Below, piece by piece: positions 13,036-24,452 of a stretch of DNA of 64,000 nt; the stretch's first letter is position 1; the number at the start of each line of letters is the position of its first letter. The stretch covers positions 53,694,647-53,758,646 of the forward strand of contig CM043942.1 of assembly GCA_014529385.2 (NCBI GenBank). Reading direction: 5' to 3'. The stretch comes from Adiantum capillus-veneris. Its lineage: Eukaryota > Streptophyta > Polypodiopsida > Polypodiales > Pteridaceae. Made by a program: the position numbers and the translations under genes. The notes under the pieces are model-generated. The model saw only the letters and a list, made by a program, of their open reading frames with translations. It had not been told where the DNA came from and ran no database searches.

Positions 13036-14340
13036 AAAAAGTAAACAAACCCTTTAGGTTCCCTTTTGAAAGCCTATGAAGTGCGGCTAAAAAACAATCA
13101 AATCTCAAAACAAAGATGGATGAAATATCCCTATGCGGAACTAGAAATGCAAACACTTGAAATGTGCCAAAAAATGATTCAAACAACCCGAGCTTTAATA
13201 GAACCACCAGTTGGAAAACCTCAGGATGTGATCCTTGTCCCACCTACTCTAGTAATCCCAGCAAACCAGGAATAAATAGAGCCAGATCCAAATCATGAGC
13301 ACAAACCAAAGCTCAAGGACCCAGAATAAGAACCAAGGATAGTGTTGAATACCACGGAGAACTCTTTCGAGCGATTTCACCTAGCTATACCAGAGGGTTG
13401 TTGAGAAATATATGGTCTTGAAAAATTATGGAAACAAGTTAAAGAGGACAATGCAGTCGGTGAGCTAAGCGAACGAGTAAACTAGACTGGTAAAAGAAGA
13501 GGAGTGTTTCTTCCACCAATAGAGGAATTTGATGTTGGATCTCAAGTGAATCTAGAATGCAATTGTGTTGGGGAGACCAAGGATTTGTATAATGTATGGA
13601 TAATCAACCCCCATTTTCTAGGAAGACTACCATTATGTACGGGAGAGCACGAGGGCAAGTCAAATGTTATTGCAGTCCCATCACAAAGACTCCCGTACGG
13701 GATGATAGTCCTTTTGCAGACACCCGTGACTTTTACGATAACGTTAGTTGAGTTACTCATAATAAGATCAAACATGTGGACTATTGTGGGTAAATGTCTA
13801 GATAAATTTGTTGCAAAAGACCCAACGACTGAGATACAACAAGGGATCAAAGAACTCGAAATGCCTCAGCTAAACACTAGGCCAGTGCCATTAAACAAGG
13901 TAGGTGAGTATTCTAAAGGTGAGGATGGCAACACAACCATCCTTGTGAATTTCCAAATGCCACCACCATGGAAATTTTAGACAGTGGATTTGGAGTTGCC
14001 ATCACTATCAAAGAGATTTGGAAAAATGAGACAAAACTATCTTGAGAGACACACAAATGAAACTGCAGCTAGCTAATGGATATATGGAGAAACCCCTAGG
14101 GCTCCTAGAGAAGGTATTTGTCACTTCTTATGGCATTGAGTATGAGTATACCTTTGCTATTTTTTAGTTGGCAAGAAGAAAAATTACAATATAATATTGG
14201 AAAGACCATTCATGAGGCAGCTGAAAATGTTCCAGGATTGGCAATACAACCATATATACCTTAGAAACGTGGAAACCACTACAAGAATAAATCTTAAGGA
14301 CCATAGTTACAAAGACATGAACTGAACCCCTGTAGAGGAG
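13036..14340 (+). pseudogene. retrotransposon polyprotein remnant, probably Ty3/gypsy
   Basis: The longest open part, 13,504-13,980 (158 codons), starts FLPPIEEFDVGSQVNLEC and has no domain I can name. About 200 bases further, a broken frame reads YNIILERPFMRQLKMFQDW and then IYLRNVETTTRINLKDHSY near 14,180-14,325. The LERPFM word resembles the LGRPF segment that closes gypsy retropepsins, and the following residues resemble the protease to reverse transcriptase linker of some plant gypsy elements. Stops are frequent. No reverse transcriptase follows on this strand. Confidence 0.4.
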
Positions 14341-14499
14341 TTTGATTCCGCTGTGACAGCAGCATCAAAACTTCCAGTATAGTTGGGTAAGCCTAAAGAA
14401 TTATGGACATGAACAAAACCCCTATAAAGAGTTTAATTCTCTTACAATAGTAGGATCAAAACTTTTGGCATGGTTGCATAGGCCTAAAGAGCTCTGGAT

Positions 14500-14832
14500 A
14501 TGTCAAGCTTTGCAATGCAAAATCTGAAAGCGAGAGAAATGTACCCTAGAAAGGGTGATCAAAGATTAGGATTGTATCCCAGAACCATTCCTAAAGAAGC
14601 AGTAGAGCCACTAGAATGGGAACACATCCTGGCTTCTTTGGATGTGTGTGCTATTCAAAACAGTCCAACAACAAACATCAGGAAAACATTTGGACTCTCA
14701 AAGGGGCCCTATAAGGACTTGGACTTTCTCTCTCTTGTCCAAAATGGGCACACGGTAGAACTTCTACAAATAAAAACAAAACTTGTTGGGCTTTTTGGAT
14801 TTAAAATGTACTCATTGAAATCTATCCATTAA
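14500..14832 (+). other. 110-codon open frame of unknown meaning
   Basis: The frame includes the nucleotide word GGACTCTCAAAGG and CCCTATAAGGA, which also occurs at 12,510-12,523 just before repeat R copy 2. That suggests the two sites derive from the same older repeat. I recognise no domain and do not claim a gene. Confidence 0.2.
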
Positions 14833-15067
14833 TATATAGCATGCCATCATATTCCTTATATTTTAGAAGATTCCATTTTTTGATGTGACAACTTCTTCTT
14901 ATGAATGGAAATTCTCCCCACATTACCATTTTAGTGGGGAGGCCATAATTTCTACTAATCAACTCCAAATTTTTTAGAGTTTAGGGATTTAGAGCTTACT
15001 TTCTAATATATTTGCAATAATATGTTGGTTAATGGAGTTTTGACAAAGCGTTTAAGGACTTCATTAG

Positions 15068-17401
15068 TGATCAAGCAAACACGAATAAATACCTAAGAAA
15101 GAGAGAGAAGGGGGAACGGGCTGCTTGTTGCAGTAATACCTTCTTACAAATCGGCCATGATCAATGAAAGTGAGGTTAGTATTTGTTCAATATATCTTGA
15201 GTAACCGCAACACATCACAATAAAAGCCACCCCAATCACTGTCTTAAGGTGAGAGGGGAGTCCTCTCCACCCTGTCGCCCTCTTACAGCATGTGGGCTTT
15301 ATGCCTAAATTGATAACAACAACCAGAGACAAGCTATCAAGAACTTAAATAAACACCAAGCCACTTACACATCATTGTTGTCCATGACTTCACGTTGGAA
15401 GAGAGACAAGGTATCTATGCTTAGTCCAAATCCACCCTCCTTGATTCAGCAAATGTTGGGCTTACACTAGTAGGAAAAATGATAGGCTTCCTAATCCCAA
15501 TCAAATGATCACTCTCTCTTACAATGGCATAGAGCTTCCTTGCTAATTACCCCTAATACAACACATACATATGCATAAGCCAATAAGATTCCACTCAAGA
15601 GCTCCTTCTCAAGAGGTTGATCTTGGCTTCTCAAGCTATAGCATAGCGCTCTTGCTTATGGTTTCCCCTTTTTGTGCTAGCTACACCCTTCTTTTATAGC
15701 AATTTTGAGGGCTAGGGTTACTCCTCTAACCATGGTTGGGTTAGATTTTCAGCACTTATTTAATTTCTTTTTCTTGGAATTATCAAGAAGTTGGTGGAAA
15801 TAGATGAAGAAGAGAGAGAGAGGAGAGAAATGGAGGTGATAGGACTTTCATAGTGGGTTAGTGTTAGTAGATTAGTAGAGTTAGTATTTTTTGTAATTTA
15901 CAAATGGAATTGGATATTTACAATGGGAGTATCCATGTAGGATACAAATAAGGAATAAAAATCTTAAGAGGTAAGAAAAGATGGATTTCTTATAATGTTA
16001 ATGCTCCAAGTGTCTTGAGTAGGGCTAATTTTGACGCTTGTTGACGGTCCACTAGCTTTGACGGTACGTTTTTTCTCCACTCTTGACCTTCCTTGGGAGC
16101 CAAGGTAATTGAGTATGAGTAATCAATCACCATGATGCTATCTCTCAAGAGAAGAGGCTGTATTTTGTGGTTTTTTTTTAAGATATAGGTAATTTGGAGG
16201 AGGAAGAATGAGACCAGGTGGTCAATTTTGAAATGGAAGTGTGTGTAGGAGGCATGAGTTCACCATGGTTTCTCTTATTCTTCAAGGTTGAGGAGAAGGT
16301 GAGTAGGGTGCAGAGAGGAGAGGTGAGAGAGATGGAGATGATGAGTGGAGAAGTGTGTGTGAAAGAGGACAATGATAAAGTGGAAGAGGGAGTGTGGCTG
16401 CATGGCATGGGAAAACTAGGGTATAGCTCAAACAAATATGAAAAAAGTTGAGGCAAACGTTCAGTCCACGAGCTACAACTGTTGTTTGTATCACCTTTTC
16501 AAATTCGGAGAGCAAGTGATCTTTAAAAATTCAGCAAAATCGACTGTCCTTTCCCACTGCACAAAGTCCTTGTGGGGTCCTTATTTGGATGATTCTTTTG
16601 AATGCCTCCAAAAGTGAGCCCTCCATAGTGTATGCATGCATGCCACATATCCTTGACCTTATTTTGTGGGTCTATAATTGAAGATATCATTGAGATCATG
16701 ATATAAGTGAATAGTACAACTAAGAAAATGAAATATTGAGGGGTCTACAAAATATGTACATGTCAAATATAAATAATATAGGTGGAAAAAATATAAAGGG
16801 GTCAAAATAAGTCTCTCTCATTATGAAGCTACCATAAAAAGATGAATATTTTTTATATTCTAATTTTTGAGAGTAAAAGAGAATAGATGTAGGAAGGAAA
16901 AAATCACGATAGTGAAAAAATTATACACATAATAAAACTAGTTTTTTTGGAATTTTGTTGCGGTGGAGTTACACCAAAAATAAAAGAAGATTGCATGAAA
17001 TTATTTGTATATGGAATAAAGAGTATGCAAAATGACAAAAAGAATTATGGTAATGGTGAGTCAATATACATAGCATAAATAACGCACACCTAGGTAGAAA
17101 TATTTAAATAAATTCCAAAATAATTATGAAAAATCCTTATATTTAGGCCCTATATACAATGAAATATTTACACACAAAGAGGCCATAATATACTTTTATT
17201 TTTTTATTTTTTTTTCTTTTTTGGCTCAACTGGCCCAATGACTAGCTAATTGAGGGGTTTTTAAGAAGATATGGGAAAAGTCCCCTAACTCACACACACA
17301 TATGTACAGTGAAATGGTAGGGATAGCCACAGTGTTTGGGTGATTTTGGTAGGGTGAGGTAGCTCACTATGGAAATTCGGATAGCCAAAAAACGGTTATC
17401 A
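15068..17401 (-). repeat. gypsy-1 3' LTR (candidate, about 2.3 kb)
   Basis: On the minus strand a purine tract GGGGAGGG (17,407-17,414) is followed by TGATAACCGTTTTTTGGC at 17,401, the expected start of a 3' LTR. A related sequence starts with TG at 45,136, supporting this boundary. The other end reads CA at 15,068, where similarity to the 5' copy stops. A TATAAAAG box on the minus strand lies at about 15,692-15,699 and is conserved in the 5' copy. About 97 bases near 15,230-15,327 are absent from the 5' copy. Confidence 0.6.
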
Positions 17402-17429
17402 TTAGCCCTCCCCTAGGATGATGGTATAT

Positions 17430-18704
17430 TCATATACCATCATAAAGCATCTTTTCCAAACAGAGTGCTTCAGAGTCCTTGACAAGATCTTCATTGTTTG
17501 GCCCCTTGGAATTTTGGTTTGAGTTACACTCATGCTTGATGGAACAATACTTACATGAGATAGATGCCTTTTGACAGATCTCTGGTAGATCCTTTGGTAG
17601 AAGGCGACTCAAATAGGGCTTCAAGCGATACCCGTTTACCTTCTTGGAATGCTCTTTCCCATTCAAGTCTATAAGCTGATAGTAACTTGAATTGAAAGAC
17701 ATCTTAAGTATGTATGGCCCCTGCCATCTAGTTTCAAATTTGGCATTAAAAAAATTATCGAGTCGATTGTCATACCTTAGCACAAGATCTCCTTCATCGA
17801 TGCCTTTGTCCTTTAGTTTCTTGTCAAGCTTCTCCTTTGCCTGTGTAGCCTTTCTCTTTTAGCACTCGTATGCTGCTTCTCTTTTCCACTCAAGCTTAGC
17901 TAATGTAAGAAGTCAATCAATCCATGCTTCTTGATCATCTAGTGCTACTTTGCCATGAAGTCGCATTGTTGGAATGTTGAGCTCAATTGGTTGTAAAGCC
18001 TCTTGACCATACACCAAGTGAAATGGTGTGAACTCAGTGGCTTCCCTATATGTGGTTCGATACGCCCACAAGGCACCATCCAAGAAGTCATCCCACAACT
18101 TTGTCTTGTTTTTCACCATCTTTATAATGATGCCTGCAGTGACACCATTAGCTTTTTATACCAAACCATTTGACTGGGGATAGTAGGGTGTACTGTGACG
18201 ATGTACAATGTGAAGTTCTTCACAGACTTCTGTGAGCAAGCCCTTTCTAAACCTTGGACCATTATCAGAAACAATCTCCAAAGGTGTACCAAATCTAAAA
18301 CAAATGTGATTGTAGATAAATTTGCTCACTATCCTCTCATTTACCTTTGCCACACTTCGTGCTTCCACCCACCTAGTCATATAGTCTACAGCCACTAGAA
18401 CGTAAATTTTACCATTTTTTGTCCTAGGAAGAGGACCCATAGCATCAATGCCCCACTTTTGAAAGGGTCCATTTGCAAGCACGATTTTTCTTGGACCATA
18501 AACCAATATTCTATTCCCATTTACCTGACAATTGTGACAACTTCTACACCAATGTTGGACATCCACATGCAGACTTGGCCAAACATACCCCAGAAGCAAA
18601 ATCTTCTTCATAGTTAACTCTTGGGCAAAATGACCACCACATGCCTCTTCATGCAAACCTTTAGAATGGATGAAATTTTCTTGATAGTTGGTACTCTTTG
18701 GCAC
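17430..18704 (-). pseudogene. gypsy-1 integrase
   Basis: DDE integrase that would insert the element DNA. The zinc-binding HHCC region is visible as HEEACGGHFAQEL and WCRSCHNCQ (18,500-18,660). The core has WGIDAMGPLP (first Asp), EIVSDNGPRF (second Asp) and YYPQSNGLV. The codon where the third catalytic residue (Glu) is expected, right after NGLV, is a TAA stop at 18,156-18,158. The core resumes with DDFLDGALWAYRTTYREAT and PFHLVYGQEA (17,913-18,119), and the C-terminal part has WQGPYILKM and KVNGYRLKPYL (17,560-17,783). The copy is disabled. Confidence 0.92.
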
Positions 18705-18781
18705 ACTTGATCCTTTCCTCTTTGATAGAGGGGTCCTTCTAGGAAGAGATACACGTTTGACTTCTTCATGAGTCTCCTCTT

Positions 18782-19465
18782 CTAAGCCTTCGTGAAGTCT
18801 TGTGGAAACGCAACCTCGAGAATGTAGCCAATAATGGGGGTCAATGACTTCAATCCCTTGTACCTCGGTTGCTTGATAGTTGCTGCCACCATGATGACGT
18901 GCACTTCTTTCTCAACACATGTAACTGCTTGTTGTGCAAGTAAATCAGCATCTTCATTTTGTTTCCTAGGAATATGATATAGTTGCACTTCTTCAAATTG
19001 ATTAAAAAAACTACAAATGGCATGAAATTTTGTCCTTATACTTTCATTCTTGCATGCCCAAATGCCTAAAATCTGCTTCATAATTAGAAGTGCATCCCCT
19101 TTTACCATGAGACGTTGTATACCTTAGCCAATGCACATCTTTAAACCATGAAGTAGTGTGTCGTATTCAGCTTCATTGTTGCTAGTTGAACCTGGTAGAT
19201 TGACCTTCTCTTTCATGACCACCTCTCCACTTGGGTTGAGCAACACTAGCCCTCCCCCTGATTTTCATGTGGCTCGTCGAAAAGCTCCATCAAAGAACAA
19301 GGTAAAAGCATTAGGAATACTTTTTGGTGGTGGCAATGGTAGGGTCTTTATTTCAGGCACCTTAATCTCCTTCTCATGTACCCTATAAGTAAAGATCCCT
19401 GCCAATTGTGCATGCACACTATCTTCTACCTTGAAAGAGTATTGGAACTCTTGCAACTCCATAAT
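18782..19465 (-). pseudogene. gypsy-1 second (archaeal-type) RNase H
   Basis: An additional RNase H typical of Tat-lineage gypsy elements, lying between reverse transcriptase/RNase H and integrase. The start, AFTLFFDGAFRRAT, carries the first Asp near 19,270-19,310. TSNNEAEYDTLLHG (about 19,150-19,190, another frame) carries the Glu. MVKGDALLIMKQILG gives the next Asp (about 19,065-19,108), and IPRKQNEDADLLAQQA the last (about 18,920-18,970). All four acidic positions are visible, but frame breaks separate them. Confidence 0.8.
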
Positions 19466-20620
19466 CTACTTTGAGATCCTAGTACTAAGATTCATTTGAG
19501 ATGACACCCAAGGAAACAAATTTTCTGCAGTGAGAATTACAAAAGGTTTTGGTAGCAAGTAGGATCTAAACTTTCTCACCGCAAACATGAGAGAAAGGTT
19601 CTGCCTCCGGGTAGCCTCTCTCCAAAGCATTGATGACCCTACTAGCAAAGTAGATGGGTCGCATCCGGGTACTATGGGGATCTTGTTGTAGCAAAACCGC
19701 ACCAATTGTTTCTTTCCCAACACTAGCGCTAGTTGTAGCATGAGTGTTGGTAGCTTTGACAGAATGACATTAATGTTACAAAAGTAGCCTTCAAGCTCAT
19801 CAGACCATGAAAATTCTACTTGTTGTGTCAACTTTTGCAAAGGGCGAAGCAACTCTGAAGCTAAGTGAATGAAGCGTGACATATACTTCACCTTTTGAAT
19901 GAATGAGATGACCTCTTTGAGATTCTTGGGTGACGAGAGCTCAATAAGAACCTTTGCCTTTGAAGGATCCACCTCAATGCCTTTATAGGAAACCTTGTGA
20001 CCGAGAAAGATCACTTCATCCTCACCTATGTGACATTTATCGGGATTGAGTTGACCTCCCATGTCGTAAAGTTTTTTTAGACCTTCTTCTACCTTCTGCA
20101 GATGCAATGATTTTGAGCTATAAATGCAGAAATCATCAATGAACACCCTAATTGACTTTCCAAAGAATGCTTGAAACACCATGATCACGAAACGTTGGAA
20201 TGTTGTAGGATCATTTGTCAGACCAAATGGCGTGACTCTAAAAGCATAACAACCCCAAGGAGTGATGAAGGTTGTTTTCAATTGATCCTCCAATGCAATC
20301 CCTATTTGAAAGTAACATGAGTAGCCATCACACACAATGTACTTCTCATGACCAACTACCTCATTTAGTATCTCATCCTAAAATGGGAGGGGAAAGTGAT
20401 CTCTTTTTGTTGCCTCATTGAGTAGACGGTAATCTACACACACCCTCCACTTGTCGTTTTTCTTAGAAGTGACAACAACGGGAGAGACCTCACTCTGAAT
20501 TATCCACTGGATAAATGAAACATGCTGCTAGAAGCTTTCTTCCCTCCTTGAGTAAAGCCTCCTCCTTGATGACTCCTAGCCTTCGTAGCTTTTGAGCCTT
20601 AGGTGTGACCTCTGGCTTCA
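19466..20620 (-). pseudogene. gypsy-1 reverse transcriptase and first RNase H
   Basis: The open part at 19,466-20,335 (289 codons) includes DGYSCYFQIGI, KTTFITPWGCYAFRVTPFG, the catalytic FIDDFCIYS box and FLGHKVSYKGIEVDPSKA, in the order expected of gypsy reverse transcriptase. After these come VKYMSRFIHLASELLRPL and FSWSDE, the start of the tethered RNase H. The fingers domain lies upstream at about 20,380-20,620 in broken frames. The catalytic Y/F-x-D-D motif is intact in this copy, though the polyprotein as a whole is not. Confidence 0.93.
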
Positions 20621-21198
20621 ACTCACTGGCTTCAACTCAATCTTGTGTTGAACAACATCTACTCCACGCACATAAGTATAGTCTTTAGCAAAAAGCCTAG
20701 GAAGTTTCCTTAACACACCTTTGAGCTCCTCTCTTTCATCCTTTGTAAGTGTTGTAGACAACATACCTTCTAACATTCCATCATCTTCCACATTTTGGTT
20801 CTATTGGGAACATACCTCTTTCAAACTTGGGAGAGAGGTCTCTTGGTTGTTTGGCTTAAACCTTACCCCCATGAATTTGATGGAAGACTCCTCTTGAGTA
20901 ATACTGCCGCTACTTTCTTCTTCTGAAGTGCTATCGGTCCAGTCTTCCTCCGTCTCACTTTGTGATAATTCTTCATGGAGCTCCTCTTGGCATTGCTACT
21001 TCATGTCAAAGACAAACTTCTTATGATTTTCATTCCTGCAAATTAATCTTCCACTCTCCCAATCCTACAAAGCTCACATTTTCATTAGCCATGGTCTTCC
21101 TAGGATAAATGGATAACCATTTCCTTTGGTAGACATAACCCAGAAATACACTGCCTTCTTAATGCCAAAGGCCTCCACAAAAACATTTTTACAAATTC

Positions 21199-21555
21199 CT
21201 ACGCACCTAGCCTTCTATTGTTTGCCATTTTTACTTTGATTTCAGGTGTCTCATGGATGTGCATGCCTAGTCTTTGCATGAGTCCCTCTATCATGATGCA
21301 AATTTGTGCACCCCCATCCACTAGACCTTTCCTAACCAATCTTCCTTTGATGTAAGAGTCTAGCACAGGTGTAATATCCTCATTCATTTCAGTTTGTGTG
21401 ATTTTTACAATAGGCATACTCTCTTTTACCTTTCTCCTTGTGCTAACTGCCTTTGCTAAATCCCTCCTAACTTGTGGGCATAATGCAAGAAATTGAGGCC
21501 ATGAGATATCAGGACCCTTACCTCTCATGTCTTCCAACAGGTTGTATGGATCCAT
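21199..21555 (-). pseudogene. gypsy-1 aspartic protease
   Basis: The retropepsin-like part of the polyprotein, which would cleave Gag-Pol. GLVDGGAQICIM contains DGGA in place of the common DSGA; such variants are seen in plant gypsy elements. It is followed by LGMHIHETPEIKVKMAN. It lies between the zinc knuckle of gag (upstream) and reverse transcriptase (downstream). The segment from 20,620 to 21,199 is broken by stops. Confidence 0.75.
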
Positions 21556-21561
21556 ACCATG

Positions 21562-23001
21562 TCAAAGAGGGAAGTCTTGGAGGTTGATACGATGTCCATT
21601 CCTCCTTGCTTCCTTGGTCTCCTTCGCGATCTTTTCTCGTCCATTGTCACTTTGTGACATAACTCCTTCTTTCTCCTTACCTTTCGCTCGGACATGCTTA
21701 ATGCCATTTACTTCCATGTTAACCTCATTTGAATTTGTCACCTCTACCACATGCACATTTGGATCTGGCAAAGATGGAACTCCTTCTACCCCTTGTGGAG
21801 GTGGTCTTGTTCCATTTGGCCTTTGTAGAAGCCTTGGTTGTTGACCCATTCCTTCACCTGCATTCATTACTGGGTAGTTCAAGTTAGGTCTCCCTGGATC
21901 TCCACGGAGCCAGGGACAATTATACATCCCATGTCTAGACTCTCCACAATTCCAACATTGCAAGACTCTCCTAAGTTGTGGCTCTGTCTCTTCTGACTTC
22001 TTTGTTTGTGCCTTTGGACCTACGGCTTATGCAAGGTGAATTGACAGGATACTTAAAGATTCCTTTAACTTCTTGATTAATTCCACTGCTACCTCAAGAA
22101 GCTCCCTAGATGTTGATGCTTGTGACTTTCCTTTGGGTCTAAGACCTTCTATTAAACTCTCCCCTTAAGCACTTGAGTTTCCTATATTTCTCAGCAGCCC
22201 TAGTTTCAGCTGCATCAAAGGTAGCAGGTGCACCCGCCTCAACTTTTACCTCAAGGTCAGGAAAGAGCCCGGCTATGAACCTCTCCTTCTTTAGAAATTC
22301 TGCACCATCACTAGGGTTAGCAACATTTCGTATCCATAGAGCCCAAAGACGTAGAAACTCTTGCTTGTACAAGTAGTAGTCATCTAACTCTTTTTGCTTA
22401 TGAGAAACAATGTCTTGCCATAGTTTTTGAGTGTTTTGGGGATCAAAGAAGTATTTCTTGAAATGATTCAAAAATTCTGTGTAATTCCCCTTAACTTCCT
22501 CAGTCAAAGATTCAAACCAAGGTTAGCATCTTTCCTAAGGACCACCTCAAACATTTCTACACATTCTTGATCAGTTACTATCCTCTTGATACAGCAAGAC
22601 ATCTTAAAATTTACTAAAAATAAATATGCATCCTCTCCAGGCTCTCCAAAGAAAAGAGGGTATCCAGACATTTGGTGTTGGCTCTCCATTGAATTGATTT
22701 CAAAGTGACGCACGTCTGTTTTTTTTTCCTTCTTAAAAAGATCTACACAATAATGTTTTCTAAAAGACAATTTGTTCTACAACAAAATAAAAATATGCAC
22801 ATCAAATGATCTATGATAATCAACAAGAGGCGGGATGATAGGGTTTGGTGATGCAAGAATTTCTCCTACTCTTTGGGCACGAAACATGAACACCTTATGT
22901 TCTTGAAAATGAATCTTTCTACTAATTGCAACGTTTATTCTAATGTACGGAGTGAAATGGAAGGAAAAAACCTCTATACCTGGGCCATTATCCATTGTCA
23001 A
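21562..23001 (-). pseudogene. gypsy-1 gag with zinc knuckle
   Basis: The structural protein that packages the element RNA. From the start: a likely N-terminal part (22,777-23,001), then FFGEPGEDAYLFLVNFKMSC (22,504-22,770) and YTEFLNHFKKYFFDP, LDDYYLYKQEFLRLW and ERFIAGLFPDLEVKV (22,139-22,507), which follow the retrotransposon gag pattern. A CCHC knuckle, CWNCGESRHGMYNC, lies at about 21,920-21,960, followed by a proline-rich stretch. The pieces are in different frames. Confidence 0.85.
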
Positions 23002-23293
23002 TCCATGACCTAACGCTTAAAAAAAAACAAAAATATAGACATCCAAACTAAGGTCGTCCCTAATGAGAGGCAAAATAAAAGGATTAACTAAAGCGTTTAT
23101 CTCTGCCAACCTAAAAGGACCTAAAATTCTACGAATTACACGTTGAAATTGAAACTTAGTACTAACGATTATTTATACCTTGTACCTTGGCAATGGTAAT
23201 GAAAGGATCATACAAATTCTTGTGATTAATGCAAACTACTTGACTATGCTAAAGGTTGAACCTACACAAAAAAACATCCACAAGTCGTCCTCC

Positions 23294-23330
23294 GTCCCTT
23301 TCGTCTAGTGGTTAGTACATCGTCTTTTCA
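23294..23330 (+). other. 5' half of a tRNA-Glu(UUC)-like sequence
   Basis: The 37 bases from GTCCCTTTCGTCTAGTGG to CGTCTTTTCA match, from memory, the plant mitochondrial-type tRNA-Glu from position 1 through the base after the UUC anticodon. The 3' half (variable loop, T arm, acceptor strand) is absent, and the sequence passes directly into repeat R. It cannot be a working tRNA. It may be an organellar DNA fragment or a chimeric retrocopy. Confidence 0.6.
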
Positions 23331-23340
23331 GGCACCAATT

Positions 23341-23525
23341 TGAGGCGGTCCGGGGCGGGCAAGAAGAAGAGTGGCCTCTAAGCACCCTTCTAGGCTCCCA
23401 TGATGCTCAATTGGGTTGGGGTTGAAAAAAAAACAACAAACACACACACAAACCTACAACCTAACCCTACACAATTTTGGGGCACCACCTAGTTTTCGGT
23501 GCGAACTAGGACGCGTAGAGAGAGA

Positions 23526-23580
<55 letters not shown>

Positions 23581-23607
23581 TGCTCGGGCTGCTTTGAAAT
23601 GTATCGA
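23341..23607 (-). repeat. interspersed repeat R, copy 3, with internal (AG)n
   Basis: This is the inverted counterpart of R copy 2. From the low end it reads GGCGGTCCGGGGCGGGCAAG, TGCTCAATTGGGTTGG and GGGGCACCACCTAGTTTTC, then an AG tract (about 23,517-23,577) and CTTTGAAATGTATCGA. It is joined to the tRNA-Glu half on one side and abuts the end of the gypsy-1 5' LTR on the other. Confidence 0.85.
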
Positions 23608-23610
23608 TAG

Positions 23611-24252
23611 TGATCAAGCAAACACGAATAAATACGTAAGAAAGAGAGAGAAGGGGGAAGGGGCTGCTTGTTGCAGTAATACCTTCTTACAAATTCACCG
23701 TCATCAATCAAAGTGAGATTAGTATCTATTCAACATAGCTTGAGTAACCACAACACATCACAAGAAAAGCCAAGCTATCAAGAACATAAATAAACACCAA
23801 GACACTTACACATTATTGTTGTCCATGACTTCACGTTGGAAGAGAGACAAGGTATCCATGCTTAGTCGAAATCCACTCTCCTTGATTCAGCAAATGTTGG
23901 GCTTACACTAGTGGGAAAAATGATAGGCTTGCTACTCCCAATTAAATGATCACGCTCTCTTACAATGGCATAGATATCCCTTGCTAATCAACCCTAATAC
24001 AACACATACATATACATAAGCCAATGAGATTCCACTCAAGAGGTTGAGCTTGGCTTCTCAAGCTATAGAATAGTGCTCTTTCTTATGGCTTCCCCCTTTT
24101 GTGCTAGCTACACCCTCCTTTTATAGCAATTTTGAGAGCTAGGGTTCCTCCTCTAACCATGGTTGGTTAGATTTTTAGCACTTATCTAATTTCTTTTTCT
24201 TGGAATTATCAAGAAGTTGGTGGGGATAGATGAAGAAAAGAGACAGAGAGAA
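23611..24252 (-). repeat. gypsy-1 5' LTR, partial
   Basis: Direct repeat of 15,068-15,825, roughly 90% identical by eye, with one indel of about 97 bases and one of about 15. It keeps the minus-strand TATA box in CTATAAAAGGAGGG near 24,112-24,126. It ends at the assembly gap, so the upstream LTR part corresponding to 15,830-17,401 is missing from the sequence. Confidence 0.75.
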
Positions 24253-24452
24253 NNNNNNNNNNNNNNNNNNNNNNNNNNNNNNNNNNNNNNNNNNNNNNNN
24301 NNNNNNNNNNNNNNNNNNNNNNNNNNNNNNNNNNNNNNNNNNNNNNNNNNNNNNNNNNNNNNNNNNNNNNNNNNNNNNNNNNNNNNNNNNNNNNNNNNNN
24401 NNNNNNNNNNNNNNNNNNNNNNNNNNNNNNNNNNNNNNNNNNNNNNNNNNNN
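24253..24452. other. assembly gap (200 N)
   Basis: Exactly 200 N separate the gypsy-1 5' LTR from LINE-A. Such a round size is probably a placeholder or a scaffold estimate. Open frames made of X here are not genes. Confidence 1.

Larger units (their letters stand above)
15068..24252 (-). mobile_element. gypsy-1: Ty3/gypsy (Tat-type) LTR retrotransposon
   Basis: The minus-strand order is gag, zinc knuckle, protease, reverse transcriptase, RNase H, a second archaeal-type RNase H, then integrase. Reverse transcriptase before integrase defines Ty3/gypsy, and the extra RNase H is the mark of Tat-lineage elements. Direct repeats at 15,068-15,825 and 23,611-24,252 flank it and are read as parts of the two LTRs. 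The 5' LTR is cut off by the assembly gap and LINE-A. Repeat R copy 3 and a tRNA half lie where the primer-binding site should be. Stops and frameshifts occur in every domain. Confidence 0.9.

Noticed and set aside
23294-23330. Functional tRNA-Glu gene
   Set aside because: The 3' half, including the T arm and acceptor strand, is missing.
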